Origin: Acinetobacter rongchengensis
GTDB taxonomy: Bacteria > Pseudomonadota > Gammaproteobacteria > Pseudomonadales > Moraxellaceae
DNA: 44,086 nt
Assembly: GCF_003611475.1 (NCBI RefSeq)
Contig: NZ_RAXT01000025.1
Span: 1-44,086, forward strand
Direction: 5' to 3'
A program made the position numbers and the translations under genes. Below, piece by piece: positions 8,848 through 19,300 of the stretch (position 1 is its first letter; each line of letters starts with the position of its first letter). The notes beneath the pieces are model-generated. The model was given only the letters and a program-made list of their open reading frames with translations, did not search any database and was not told where the DNA came from.

Positions 8848-9810
8848 ATGCGTAACAATCACAAGAAAGCTAAAAGGCTACAACAAGTTCGGGGCAAGAC
8901 TTTAAGGACTAACCCTAATCTACAAAATGTTAAGCCAGCTTTTAAAACTAAAAGTGCTTTAAGCATTTTTGTTGCTACCGTTATTGGGTGTTCAAGTGCT
9001 ATTGCAGTTCAACAAAGTTCCGTTGCTTCTGTTACCAGTAATACTCAAAACATGGGTAACTTAAACATCGCAACATCATCGACCATTGCAAGTAGCTCTG
9101 GTGGTGATACGCCTTTGTCGAATTCAAATAGCGGATATTATTCGTCTACCAGTTCTAATTCGTCATTCAACTCTACTGCTGCTGAAAACAACTTCATGGC
9201 GGTTAAAAAAGGTGAACAAGCAGCTGCTCAAAACATTCAAACCAATATTGAATCATGTGCAACTGATGGGATCGGTAAAGTCGTTAAAGACAACTTAGAT
9301 CTACAAATGACGGTTTGGGGTCGTCCAATCGATATTAACAAAATGTTCAGTCCAGCTAGTCAAGGTGGCTGTTTTGCTGACATCGGTAAAATCATTGACC
9401 TTTCTGTGACTATTCCATCACTTGATACAATCATCAATGCAGCGCAACAAATGGTTGTCGATTACGCGACTAAAAAAGCGTGTGACGCAATGAAAACTGC
9501 AAGTACTGAACTTGTTGGCCCATTGAATGATGTTATAGGTGAAATCAACAAAGCGGGTCAATATACTGATGTATCGGGTGCGCTTGGTACTGCTGTGAAT
9601 GGTCAACTTGGTAAACTTGATCCTGGTCTAGTTATGCCTAGCGGTGCTTTTGAGGGTGGAGATACTTATACAATCAATGGTAGTAGCTCGACTAGTCCAG
9701 TTTCTTATTCAACTGATCAAAAAGCCAGTACTAGCACACCGTCTAACGCAAAAACTTCAAGTTCAGAATCTACTTCTGTCACCCAATCAATTAAAGACTT
9801 TTTCTCTTAA
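8848..9810 (+). CDS. Probable exported protein, first of a four-gene cluster (320 aa)
   Basis: The start is set at ATG 8848, preceded by AAAGGG; an upstream in-frame ATG (8803) lies inside the previous gene. The N-terminus is a long Lys/Arg-rich stretch of about 35 residues followed by a hydrophobic core (ALSIFVATVIGCSSAIA), like a Sec signal with an extended n-region. Serine/threonine-rich spacers follow (SGYYSSTSSNSSFNS). A central domain contains three to four cysteines and the string GGCFADIGKIIDLSVTIPSL. The C-terminus is Ser/Thr-rich again. I do not recognise the family; the style resembles secreted components encoded in conjugation (type IV secretion) clusters, but that is inference. 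Confidence 0.75.
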   Translation: MRNNHKKAKRLQQVRGKTLRTNPNLQNVKPAFKTKSALSIFVATVIGCSSAIAVQQSSVASVTSNTQNMGNLNIATSSTIASSSGGDTPLSNSNSGYYSSTSSNSSFNSTAAENNFMAVKKGEQAAAQNIQTNIESCATDGIGKVVKDNLDLQMTVWGRPIDINKMFSPASQGGCFADIGKIIDLSVTIPSLDTIINAAQQMVVDYATKKACDAMKTASTELVGPLNDVIGEINKAGQYTDVSGALGTAVNGQLGKLDPGLVMPSGAFEGGDTYTINGSSSTSPVSYSTDQKASTSTPSNAKTSSSESTSVTQSIKDFFS

Positions 9811-9822
9811 GTTGGGGGTGGT

Positions 9823-10659
9823 ATGAAAAATAGAAATAATCTGCGTAAAAGAAGAATTACTGTTAATCAGTTTTCACCTGTTAAAGCAATTGCGGTGGGT
9901 ACTTTAACGGTTGGTCTATTATCCGTACCACTTTTTACCAATGCTTTTAGTCTTGGCACTATCCTTTCTGAGCTTGCAATACAAGCTCAGCAATTGATGG
10001 TACGTTCTGCTGTGCGTGTATCTACTCAACAAACAGCGGTCAGTGCAAATCAAATTGTTGATAACCAAACGCGTGATTCAGAAATGATCGTTGCTGGTAT
10101 TCAAAGTGTCGATAAAAATATTGAGATCAAAAAAGCGATTTTAAATTCTGATACGAATGCTGCCCTCCCTGATTCAGCTTTTTGTACGGCTCTTGAAGAA
10201 CGTGAACAAACCGATCTCAATAGAAACTTAAAAGACTTTAACGTTTCTAAATACATGCAAGATGTTTCAGGGAAACTTTTCTCAAATTCAACAGATGAAG
10301 CAACCTCACCATATGCGTTTCACTTGGCGACCTCGTGTGGCGTAGAAGAAGCAAAAATGGGTGTCTGTAATTTGATTCCAAATGGTCTGCAGTATGGCGA
10401 CATTGATACTGCTTTTGTTTTTTCTCGTTCTCGACTTTCTGAACAGCAAGCGACTGTTGCATTGAACTACTCGTCAATTGCATCTAACAACGTTGTTCCA
10501 GTCGGATTGATGGAATGCTCTTCATCAACTTGCGTTGATTTTCAAAATAAATACATGGCTGGAAGTACTCTTTCATCACTGGCTAACTATTCGGTGGCTA
10601 ATAATGTGATGCAACGCACTACACCAAACTCCAATGCTTCAGCCAAATTCTTTGAGTAA
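9823..10659 (+). CDS. Probable exported protein, paralogue 1 of three (278 aa)
   Basis: Start at ATG 9823 with a strong GGGGGTGG upstream. Residues 1-~45 form a basic n-region plus hydrophobic core (AIAVGTLTVGLLSVPLFTNA). The mature part shares features with the next two genes: an N-terminal LGTILSELA-like stretch, a long helical region with QQTAVSANQIVDNQT, a Cys before an E-rich turn (FCTALEERE), and a second motif with two cysteines (SCGVEEAKMGVCNL). An extra C-terminal Cys pair (MECSSSTCVD) is specific to this member. These are best read as periplasmic or surface proteins with disulfides. The exact role is unknown. Confidence 0.75.
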   Translation: MKNRNNLRKRRITVNQFSPVKAIAVGTLTVGLLSVPLFTNAFSLGTILSELAIQAQQLMVRSAVRVSTQQTAVSANQIVDNQTRDSEMIVAGIQSVDKNIEIKKAILNSDTNAALPDSAFCTALEEREQTDLNRNLKDFNVSKYMQDVSGKLFSNSTDEATSPYAFHLATSCGVEEAKMGVCNLIPNGLQYGDIDTAFVFSRSRLSEQQATVALNYSSIASNNVVPVGLMECSSSTCVDFQNKYMAGSTLSSLANYSVANNVMQRTTPNSNASAKFFE

Positions 10660-11855
10660 TGACTATGAGAAAGCGTAAAAATACTTTAAGACAGCCTAAA
10701 GGAAAATCAAAGTTTGTACCTGTCATTTTAGGTGCAACTTTGGTGATTAGTAGTCCTGTTTTTGCTGAATGGGCTACGGTTGGTTTGGGTACGATTATGA
10801 GCGAGATGTCTTCTCAGATTCCTAAGCATGCAAGCAACCAAGCAAATGATATTCAACAAGTATCTCAAAGTACCCGTAGAAAGTTAGATGATTCGACTGA
10901 AAACATCGTTGCAGCGCTTAAAGTTGCGGTGAAGCAAAAGGCGCAAGCTGCTAACCAAATTACCGATGCGACAACTAAAAACACCCAAACTATTGCCTCT
11001 GGTATTCAAGCGCTTTTACAGTCAGATACCATGAAAAAAGCACAATTTGCTTATGGCGCCAATACTGGTCAAGGCTTTAAGTCTTGTGAGGTTTTGGCTG
11101 AAAATACAAATATGTCGAGTGCATCTGGTCAAGTGATTGATCAAGCAGCTGATATGGCGACTCAAACTTCTCAAGTCGGCGGTAAATTAGTTGGCTCTCA
11201 ACAGGAAGTGATTAATCAACGCCTAAACGTGCATAAAGCTGAATTCTGTACGGTTGCTGAAGCACAAGCTGGTCAATGTACGTTGTCTAAATTACCGGGT
11301 GGCGATACCAATGCTTCCCTACTGTTTAAGTCTGTTGCACCTGGCTCAAAAGAAGCTCTTGCAAGACATTACGTGCGTGAAAACATTTTAGGTACACCAG
11401 ATAAATCATTGTCTAATGCAACGGCACGTACTCCAGCTGGTCGAGATTATTTGCAAGCAACCAACCAAAAAACAGCTTTACTTGCTATGCCAGCGTATAG
11501 CTTGGCGGTTATTGACGCGCAAAATACAAAATCATTCAAAGATATTGACGGCAAAATGGTGTCTGCCAACGATTTGATCGACCAAACAATCGCACGTTAC
11601 TACGGTGGTCCTGAAGCTAAAAAATGGCAAATGGCGATGGCGATGCAAGATCCACGCGGTCTACTTAAAGAAGCCAATATCATTAACGGCGTTTCTGTTT
11701 ATTTAGATCTTCAAACTTACAAGCAAAGTTTGCGTGAAGAAGGTTTATTGTCTGCATTACTTTTAGCGAAATCTCAGCCGATAAAAGATGATGTGAAAAC
11801 GAAATACGGCCAGTCAGTGAAAGTTAAGCTTTCACAAACTATGCCTCAATTTTAA
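10659..11855 (+). CDS. Probable exported protein, paralogue 2 of three (398 aa)
   Basis: The ATG at 10659 overlaps the stop of the previous gene (TAATG); a second ATG at 10665 (MRKRKNTLRQ...) may be the true start. The signal peptide has a basic n-region and the core FVPVILGATLVISSPVFA. The mature region begins EWATVGLGTIMSEM, followed by a helical segment with repeated Gln/Ala, the shared motif MKKAQFAYGANTGQGFKSCE, and a second shared block EFCTVAEAQAGQCTL. It is clearly homologous to the next gene. Co-translation with the previous gene suggests the paralogues are needed together, for instance as subunits of one surface structure. No family name is assigned. Confidence 0.8.
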   Translation: MTMRKRKNTLRQPKGKSKFVPVILGATLVISSPVFAEWATVGLGTIMSEMSSQIPKHASNQANDIQQVSQSTRRKLDDSTENIVAALKVAVKQKAQAANQITDATTKNTQTIASGIQALLQSDTMKKAQFAYGANTGQGFKSCEVLAENTNMSSASGQVIDQAADMATQTSQVGGKLVGSQQEVINQRLNVHKAEFCTVAEAQAGQCTLSKLPGGDTNASLLFKSVAPGSKEALARHYVRENILGTPDKSLSNATARTPAGRDYLQATNQKTALLAMPAYSLAVIDAQNTKSFKDIDGKMVSANDLIDQTIARYYGGPEAKKWQMAMAMQDPRGLLKEANIINGVSVYLDLQTYKQSLREEGLLSALLLAKSQPIKDDVKTKYGQSVKVKLSQTMPQF

Positions 11856-11867
11856 GGAGACTAAATA

Positions 11868-13109
11868 ATGCGTACTCCGAAAAGAACATCACGTAAAGTT
11901 ATGAAAGCGCCACAAGCGCACGGCTCTCGTTCAAAAATTAGTGCACTCGGTTTAACCCTCGCCATTACTAGCGGTTCTGCATCTGCTTATTACTGTGCTT
12001 CCGTGGGCAACCCGATGGCAGTAAATACCTTGAATATGCTTATTCAACAGGCTGATGCGGTGGAAAGCGCTGCGTTACGTGCGTTGGACACAAACTTATC
12101 TTTGGGCATTAAAAAGCAACAAGATGATGTGACGGCAGCGATTAAGATCCTGACGAAACAAGAGGCTGTATCTGCTCAAGGTATTTCAGATAACGCACAT
12201 AAAAACGCACAAAGTCTTGTAACGGCGTACCAAGCTGTTAAACAAAGTGAGCAAATGAAAAAAGCTCAATTTGAGTTTGGTGCACATGGCCAAGCATTTA
12301 AAGCGTGTGAAGTTTTAGGCGATCGTGAACAAGCTCAACAAGACAATAAATCTGCTGATAGTTCAATTTTAAATAAAGTTGGCTCTGAAGTGGTTGCTGC
12401 GCCTGGTGTCTACATGAACCCTCACAAAGCACAAGAAGCTATGTTACAAGCTCATAATGAGTTTTGTACCACTTCTCAGGCTGCGTCTGGACTATGTGGT
12501 GCTGCTGGTGAAAATGCTGGTCTAAGTTTACAAGCTTCAACTTTATTCACGACTGCAGCGCCAGACACGGCGATGGCTCGTGCTCAAAATGCATTGATCA
12601 ACAACATGGTTGGTCTACCTGATGCTCCAATTGACGGTAGAATTGCGAAAACATCTGCTGGTCAAGATTATGTGATGGCTAAACTGGCGAAAGATGCTTT
12701 AACTTCTCCAGCAATTACCTCTTTGAAAGCAATTCAAGCGCAATACTCCCCTGTTGCTGGTGGTGGTACCAATAGTCATGATTCAAGTACCAAACTTGCA
12801 CCGATGCAACACTTGGAAAAAAGTGTCTCTCGTTATTTAGGTTCAGGGCAAGATTACAAAGACTTTGCTAAATCACAAGCGATTAAAGATGAACGTGGTT
12901 TGATGGTCGATGGTTTAATTCAAAGTACTGAACGCTTGAACTTGCAATATCAACAATACAAGTCAAATGAACGTAAAGAAGCGGTATTGGCTGCGCTAGT
13001 TTCTGCTGAAAGCAAATTAACTGACGGCTCAATTGAAGTGACTGATCGTTCTAAGTCTACGGGTAACATTCGTAGGATTGCACTTTCACAAGCAATGGCA
13101 AGTAAATAG
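11868..13109 (+). CDS. Probable exported protein, paralogue 3 of three (413 aa)
   Basis: Start at ATG 11868 with AAGGAG upstream. It has an extended basic n-region (about 25 residues), then the hydrophobic core ISALGLTLAITSGSASA and a mature N-terminus YYCASVGNP. Shared blocks with the previous gene are MKKAQFEFGAHGQAFKACE and EFCTTSQAASGLCG, plus the C-terminal pattern with ARYYGG/SRYLGSG and a run ending in LSQAM. The cluster ends here with two hairpins. It probably belongs to the cell envelope or a transfer apparatus; the precise function is unknown. Confidence 0.8.
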   Translation: MRTPKRTSRKVMKAPQAHGSRSKISALGLTLAITSGSASAYYCASVGNPMAVNTLNMLIQQADAVESAALRALDTNLSLGIKKQQDDVTAAIKILTKQEAVSAQGISDNAHKNAQSLVTAYQAVKQSEQMKKAQFEFGAHGQAFKACEVLGDREQAQQDNKSADSSILNKVGSEVVAAPGVYMNPHKAQEAMLQAHNEFCTTSQAASGLCGAAGENAGLSLQASTLFTTAAPDTAMARAQNALINNMVGLPDAPIDGRIAKTSAGQDYVMAKLAKDALTSPAITSLKAIQAQYSPVAGGGTNSHDSSTKLAPMQHLEKSVSRYLGSGQDYKDFAKSQAIKDERGLMVDGLIQSTERLNLQYQQYKSNERKEAVLAALVSAESKLTDGSIEVTDRSKSTGNIRRIALSQAMASK

Positions 13110-13114
13110 CCTGA

Positions 13115-13145
13115 TTTTTTCATTATCAGGCTGATAATGAAAAAA
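13115..13145. terminator. Symmetric hairpin after the exported-protein cluster
   Basis: TTTTTTCATTATC (13115-13127) pairs perfectly with GATAATGAAAAAA (13133-13145) around a 5-base loop. A-rich and T-rich sides make it a possible leftward terminator or part of a double terminator with the next hairpin. Confidence 0.55.
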
Positions 13146-13155
13146 ACTTAAAAAA

Positions 13156-13187
13156 AAGGGATGGTTTTAAGCCATCCCTTTCTTTGT
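13156..13187 (+). terminator. Rho-independent terminator
   Basis: AAGGGATGG (13156-13164) pairs with CCATCCCTT (13172-13180), loop TTTTAAG, followed by a T-rich tract (TCTTTGTTT). It ends the exported-protein operon. Confidence 0.75.
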
Positions 13188-13237
13188 TTAAAACCCTTTT
13201 AGATAGTTTCTTTATATAAATTCTCTTATAATCTTTA

Positions 13238-13245
13238 GTATATAC
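13238..13245. promoter_or_regulatory. GTATATAC palindrome upstream of the first polyvalent-protein gene
   Basis: Perfect 8-bp palindrome in the 13188-13317 intergenic stretch, 73 bases before the start codon. The surrounding sequence is AT-rich (TATATAA, TTATAAT at about 13213-13232 may be -10-like). It is one of five intergenic copies. Confidence 0.4.
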
Positions 13246-13317
13246 CGTTCAAAAGTAACCGATGGTGCTTTGATATTTTAATTAAAAGATGCTTATACAT
13301 ATTGCCATGGAGTTTAT

Positions 13318-16300
13318 ATGTCAACTAAAAAGAAATGGTTGGATCTGAGTAGCTTTGGCGCTCAACTTGTAGTAACCCCTAAAACTGATTTAAGAAACCA
13401 AGCAGCCATTATTAAGATTAAAGATGTTGAGCTTTTAGAGAAAAAGTTGAACACATCCTTAAACAGCTTCTTAACAGGTTTAAAACAGACTGGAAAGTTT
13501 GTTTATATCACCAATGAGCAAAATAACGACCTTAGTTTTATGTATAAGAGTTCGCAAGATAGTCTCTCTCTTGCTGACATAAAATCTGTTTTTCCTTACG
13601 ACTCTAAAAATGACCTCATTGAAATGGATATGTCAGATATATATCTGCAAAACCCAATGAGTAGTGCTGAAAAAAACCAGTGGCAATCCCTATTTGAACT
13701 CAATAATCAAAAGTCCGTTGTGCTTTACCAAGCAAAACAGCAAAAACCGTTTGCCCCAAATACAACCATTATGGGTGCGGTTAAACAATTCAATAAAGCA
13801 GATTTAGGCTGGAATAAGCTACCGACATTACTGCAGTCCGTAGATCCATTGCCGTTGGCTGATTTAGACCATTACGGGTACCAAGCAGATAAAACACTGA
13901 CTCGTTATTATGTTGATAAAGAAGCAGCGCTAAATGCTGGACTCATAGAAGATACGATAGAGCCTATTGAACTAAGCAAACAGCTAGTGATTTCGGTTAA
14001 TTCAGGCGGTGAAGTACTTGCCCTAAAAGATATTACGCAAATTCCTGAGCTGACCAATTATAAAATATCTTCACATCCAGCATGGCCAGCGTATAACAGC
14101 TTACCGAAGCAATTTATTGATATTCGAGAGCTGAATAAGGGGCTGAATACGAGCATTGATCCAATTGTGAATGCGCTTAGATCGGATGATCATGCCGTTA
14201 ATCACCAAGGATTGATCAAGCTTCAAACCTTAGTCACGAAAATCAATGACTGTTTGTATTCATACGAAGAAAACAGCATCCCGTCAGCATTGGCACCATT
14301 TGGTATAGAAACAACTGCGTTACAGCTGGTGGACAATGATTGGAAAGTTTGGGAATACAACAACCAAACTTTAGATGTAGAAGAATTCGACCTTGCCGAT
14401 AAGATTAAGGACCTGATCCAAAGCGTTCAAAATAATATTAATAATTTAAGAACATTTGATCCCTACTCAATTGGTGATAGCAGTTTTGATCGTGAATTAA
14501 TTTATGAAAGTTTGGATGACATCGGTACAAGTTTAGAAAGCTTGGATCTCAATCAAATTAAGCAAACCATACCGCCTGAACCTAAGGTTCCAGTAAAACG
14601 TTTGTTCAATCGAATTGATCACTTTTTTAGACACACCAAGTTTAAGCCGAACATTCCAGAACCAGTCATTAAGGACTCTTTGACTAAACTCGCTTTAATG
14701 CGAAAAATTAAGCAAGAATACCTACAAAAAATTGCAAAGCTCAAAGAAGAACGTCAAGCGATTGTTGAAGCGAAAGCAACACATACCATCAGTGAGCGTA
14801 TTGAAAAAGCGGTTGCGATTCAAGTCGCTGTTGCTACTGAAAATGCGTATGTTTTGGATCAGCAAGCCTATGACGATCAAGCTTATGAAATGGAATTGGC
14901 ATTAAGTCAGTTAAACATTGCTTCTACGCGTCTGAACAATCTTTATGATAGTTTTTTTGATTCAGTGATAGACCGTGAAGAATACGGCACGGATCTGGAT
15001 AACTTCCTACAAAGCGTTGTCACCGATGATGAATTGCAAGATGAAATGCAACGTCTATTGGATGAGGCGAACGAGTTTGAAGCTACTCACACCTCAAATG
15101 ACATTGACATTTATCATTTCAACGTTGATCTAGGTGAAGAACCTAACGGGCTTTGGAATGAAGCTGTTAACCAGTTTGATGTGGTTCATTATTATGATGA
15201 ACAAGATCAAGAGTTATCTGCAGTCGAAAAGTTTGAATATTCTATTTTGGGATATTCACCATCTCAAGAATCTGCAATGCCAGATTTTAACGATATGGTG
15301 TTCTCGAATGCTGTATCAGTGCTGGATAACAGTATTGAGGACATGATTGCGACCAGTGCTGAAAATGTAGGTAAAAACTACTTTTCATTTCATCAGCAAA
15401 TGCCTCGTATTCTTCAACAACTGCATAGTATTAATAGCCAATTTACGGCGCTTGGTGATGGTGATGCCCATAGCATTGCATCACAATATTTATCAGATGA
15501 AAGCTTAGAGCGATTCTATAACCTGTTAGAACAGGACGGTAACTACAAGGGTTTTAATAAGCGCATCGATGTGGCTCATGTGCTTTCTGAGCTGAGTAGC
15601 AATATTGGCAACAATCCTGACTCCCCTATCCTTAACCGATTACCTGATATTAGGTCGCAACTCAATCATGCGATAAATGAGGAATTACGTGTACGCACGA
15701 ATCCTGGTAATGCACTGGCCAACGCGATTGTTTTTGCTGCGACCAATGAAGTTTTGTCTTTAAAAGAAACACTCGAAAAAGATGAAATCTATGTGGTAGA
15801 CAGCTTTCAAAACTATCTGCCTAAGGTGATACATAAAGACCACTTCAACTCAAATACACAAGAACAGCTTTTTGCCTTAAATAAAAAGGTCGCGGTAAGT
15901 ATGGCGTATAAGCGCTATCTACAAGACTTTTATCAAAATGCCGTGGGTGAAGAGTCTAAATCTGAGGCGGTTATTGCCATTATTAATAATGAGCACAAGC
16001 ATATTTTGACGGCACTAGGTTATCTAACACCGACCTACAATGAAGTCACGGCACCAAAAAACTCGAAAATTGAAAATGTCGTCACGTTGACTGAAGAAGC
16101 GGTAAAAACCTACCTAGCTGAAGGTAACGCTTTGATGGTTGAGCCTGAAGTTAGCGCACGTTCTTTGGCGGTGTATAGCAGTACGATAGCATCTGATCAG
16201 AACTTCATTCGCTTACTACCGATGGATCTAGGTCAAAAGGTTAGTTCATTACAAAAGCAAAAAACCATTATGATTAATGGTGCTTCTTCGTTTGAACATA

Positions 16301-19300
16301 TCCTGAGCTCTAATCCGATCAGCGAAAACAAGCTGACCTATGATGACCTTAAGAATGTAATTCTTAATCGTATTTTGACCAAGGAAGCGGTACCGAAATA
16401 TGAAAAAGGCTTAAAGCTTGATATTGAAGTTAAGAATGTCTATGAGCATGCATCAAGTTTCTTGCCACTTGAAAAGACCGATGTTAACAGTGAAAATGAC
16501 TTTGGCAATCTCTTTAAACATGGGCTTGTGCTTGAAGCATTACAATCGACTCCAGACTCACTCAAGAATGGATTCAACCTCAACCGTGATTTAATCAATT
16601 CTGCCCTACTGCAGTCATTTGAAAATCGTTCTATTGAAGAATGGACGGCACTAAAAAATAAATCCCTCGAGACAAAAACGGGATCTCTTTTAAGCATTAT
16701 CACCAATCCTGAACGCATTAAAGAGTTTGAGTTTCCTGAGATAAATATTTATCTCACGGTTTCACCAGCTGATGAACAAAAGCACGGTGCGATTAACTTA
16801 TATTTCAGCGGTGAACAGATTCCGTCTACCGATCGCTTAATCGTTAAATCAAGTCTGAATGACTTAGCTGCAGACGATAAGGCGCTGTTTAAAGCTTTGA
16901 CGCTTAGCAATGATTCAGTTTTAAGTACGCAAGAGCAAATGCAGTACTTGATCGACTCATTAGAAAAACGCTATCAGATCTTCCAGTCGATCGAAAACCT
17001 ACACCTTAAAGAAAAGGTATTGTTTAACCCTGAGTTGGACGATTACAAGGCATTAACTTTACGTGATGCCGATAATCAATACATCGATCCAACGGCGAAA
17101 CAAGATCTAATCGATTTTGTGAAAAGCAATGATGTGATGACCAATGTTGATTTGATGAACGTCTTTACCGACTACATCAATCAAAAAGAAATGGATCAAG
17201 CGTTTGAAAACGGCTCCAAAATTATTGTGGCCAATGACGGTGCTGATTTAGTGATTTCTGTCATTGATAAAGACACACCAGTTTTACAGCATGATCAATT
17301 ACGGGTTTTTGATAATGTTGAGCAGTTTGCTAAATTCAACGAGCGTGGTGGATTGTTTAAAGACTTCCAGTTAAACGGGATAAAAGCGCATCTTGTGGAC
17401 CAAGTATTAAATGATCTTGGGTTACGTGAAAACATACTGCAGACAATCAAGGTGCCATTATCACCAAGTTTTGAAAATATTGATGTTAAAGGCCTTAATG
17501 AGATTGTGGCTGTTAATATTTCAACATTGGTCAATAAAATTGATTTTGCCTTTGGTGAAAAGCTACTTGAATCTAAAGACCGGTTCGATCTCGCGATTAA
17601 AGTTGCCGATGATCAAGCTCCGTTAAAACTGGCCATTGTGAATAATGCCGAACATCAGCAATTTGTTGATCAAGGCTATAAAATTCTTCCTACGCCAAAG
17701 CACCCGAACTCTAAGAACTTCTTAATTACTGATTTTGCAAAATCATTCAAAAAAGCAGAATTATTTAAGTCTCGCGATCAAGTATATAAACCTGAACATA
17801 TGGTTCAAAGCGCACCTGTTGTAGAAGTTGCCCAAGAACCATTGGTTGAAGAACCGACCGTAACTGAGCCTGAAGTTCAAAAGCCTACTGAACCAGAAGT
17901 ACAGGAAACAACGGTAGAAGTTGTAGAGCCGACTGAGCCAGTTGCTCCAGAACAAACATCACTGTTTGAGTCTGAGGGTAAGCCTGAAGCTGAAGCACCA
18001 AAAGAGCCAAAAACAACCAAACCGAAAGCCACTGAGCCACGTTCTGAAGTTGGACTTATTGAAGATACGGGTATGAAAATGCCTGGTGCGAAAAAGGATC
18101 TGTATGGTCCACGTTTATCGCTCAGTCAGATTCAAGATATGTCGCTTTTGCAAGTCAAAAACCTAATTACGCGTGACAAAATTTGGAAAAAGGAATCGGT
18201 TTTACAAGCAAAAGAAGCTGGTCGAGATATTTACATTCACTTGCTGACTGACGCTGTACGTAAGATGACGAATGATCAGCCACGTTATCCGCTTGAAAAT
18301 GCCACTGAAGAACAGTTTAAAAAAGTAGGTGCTGGATACTATGACGCTGTTTTAAGTATGCGTGATGCATTAATGGAAGCAAAAACAGTTCGTGAATTTA
18401 TTCCTAATGCATGTGATTTATACGTTCGTTTGAATGAAGACAAAGATCTGTTCACGGCGTTTAAATCATTAGATCGGTCATTATTTTCATTGGTAGAAAG
18501 CTATGCTGAATATGCTGCCACTGACATGATTATTAGTTCTGAATTGGCGAAAACCGATAGTAGTGAAGCACGTAAAACGCTCACTGAAGCACTTCATCAT
18601 TTAAGGAAAGAGTTACCGCCAGTTAAAGGCACCTACTCTATCTATAAAAAAATACGTAGTGCGATTGATGCCAAACCGTTCCAAGACAAAGTAAAAGCGA
18701 CTGTTACTTTTAGAAGTGGCAACATTATAGATTCGAGTACGCTATTTAGCAGATCTGATGCTGGTCTATCTGAACAGGTCATGGATCTGTTAACTGCTAA
18801 AAAAACCAAAGACGCAACTGCAGAGAATGATGATACTCAAGAAGTCTCGTTATCTGAAAAGAATGTATCGCACATTGTAGATGACACGGCGAGTACCTTA
18901 GATGCCCTATTCAAAGAGTATGCTAAGCCTCGTACTATGCGTAAGGCATTCAAGCTCAGTGATGTGGTTGTGACGGAAAACATTGCTTCACGTAATGGCC
19001 AAGATGTTACAGCACATACCTTGCAAGCGACCTTTGGATTTAAAGCCGTAGAGTTTGGCGAGTACTTGAACCAGAGCGATCGTCAAATCGCGTTAAATAA
19101 CGCATATGACGGTTGTTTCGCTCTTGCTAAGGCACTTGATATAGATCCGAAATTTGTTGGCTTTAACGGTATGTTGGGTGTTGCTTTTGGTTCGCGTGGA
19201 CGTTCCGCTGCGATGGCACATTATGAGCCATCTAACCGTGTGATTAACTTAACCAAGAATTCAGGTTTTGGCTCGTTTGGTCATGAATTTTTCCATGCCT

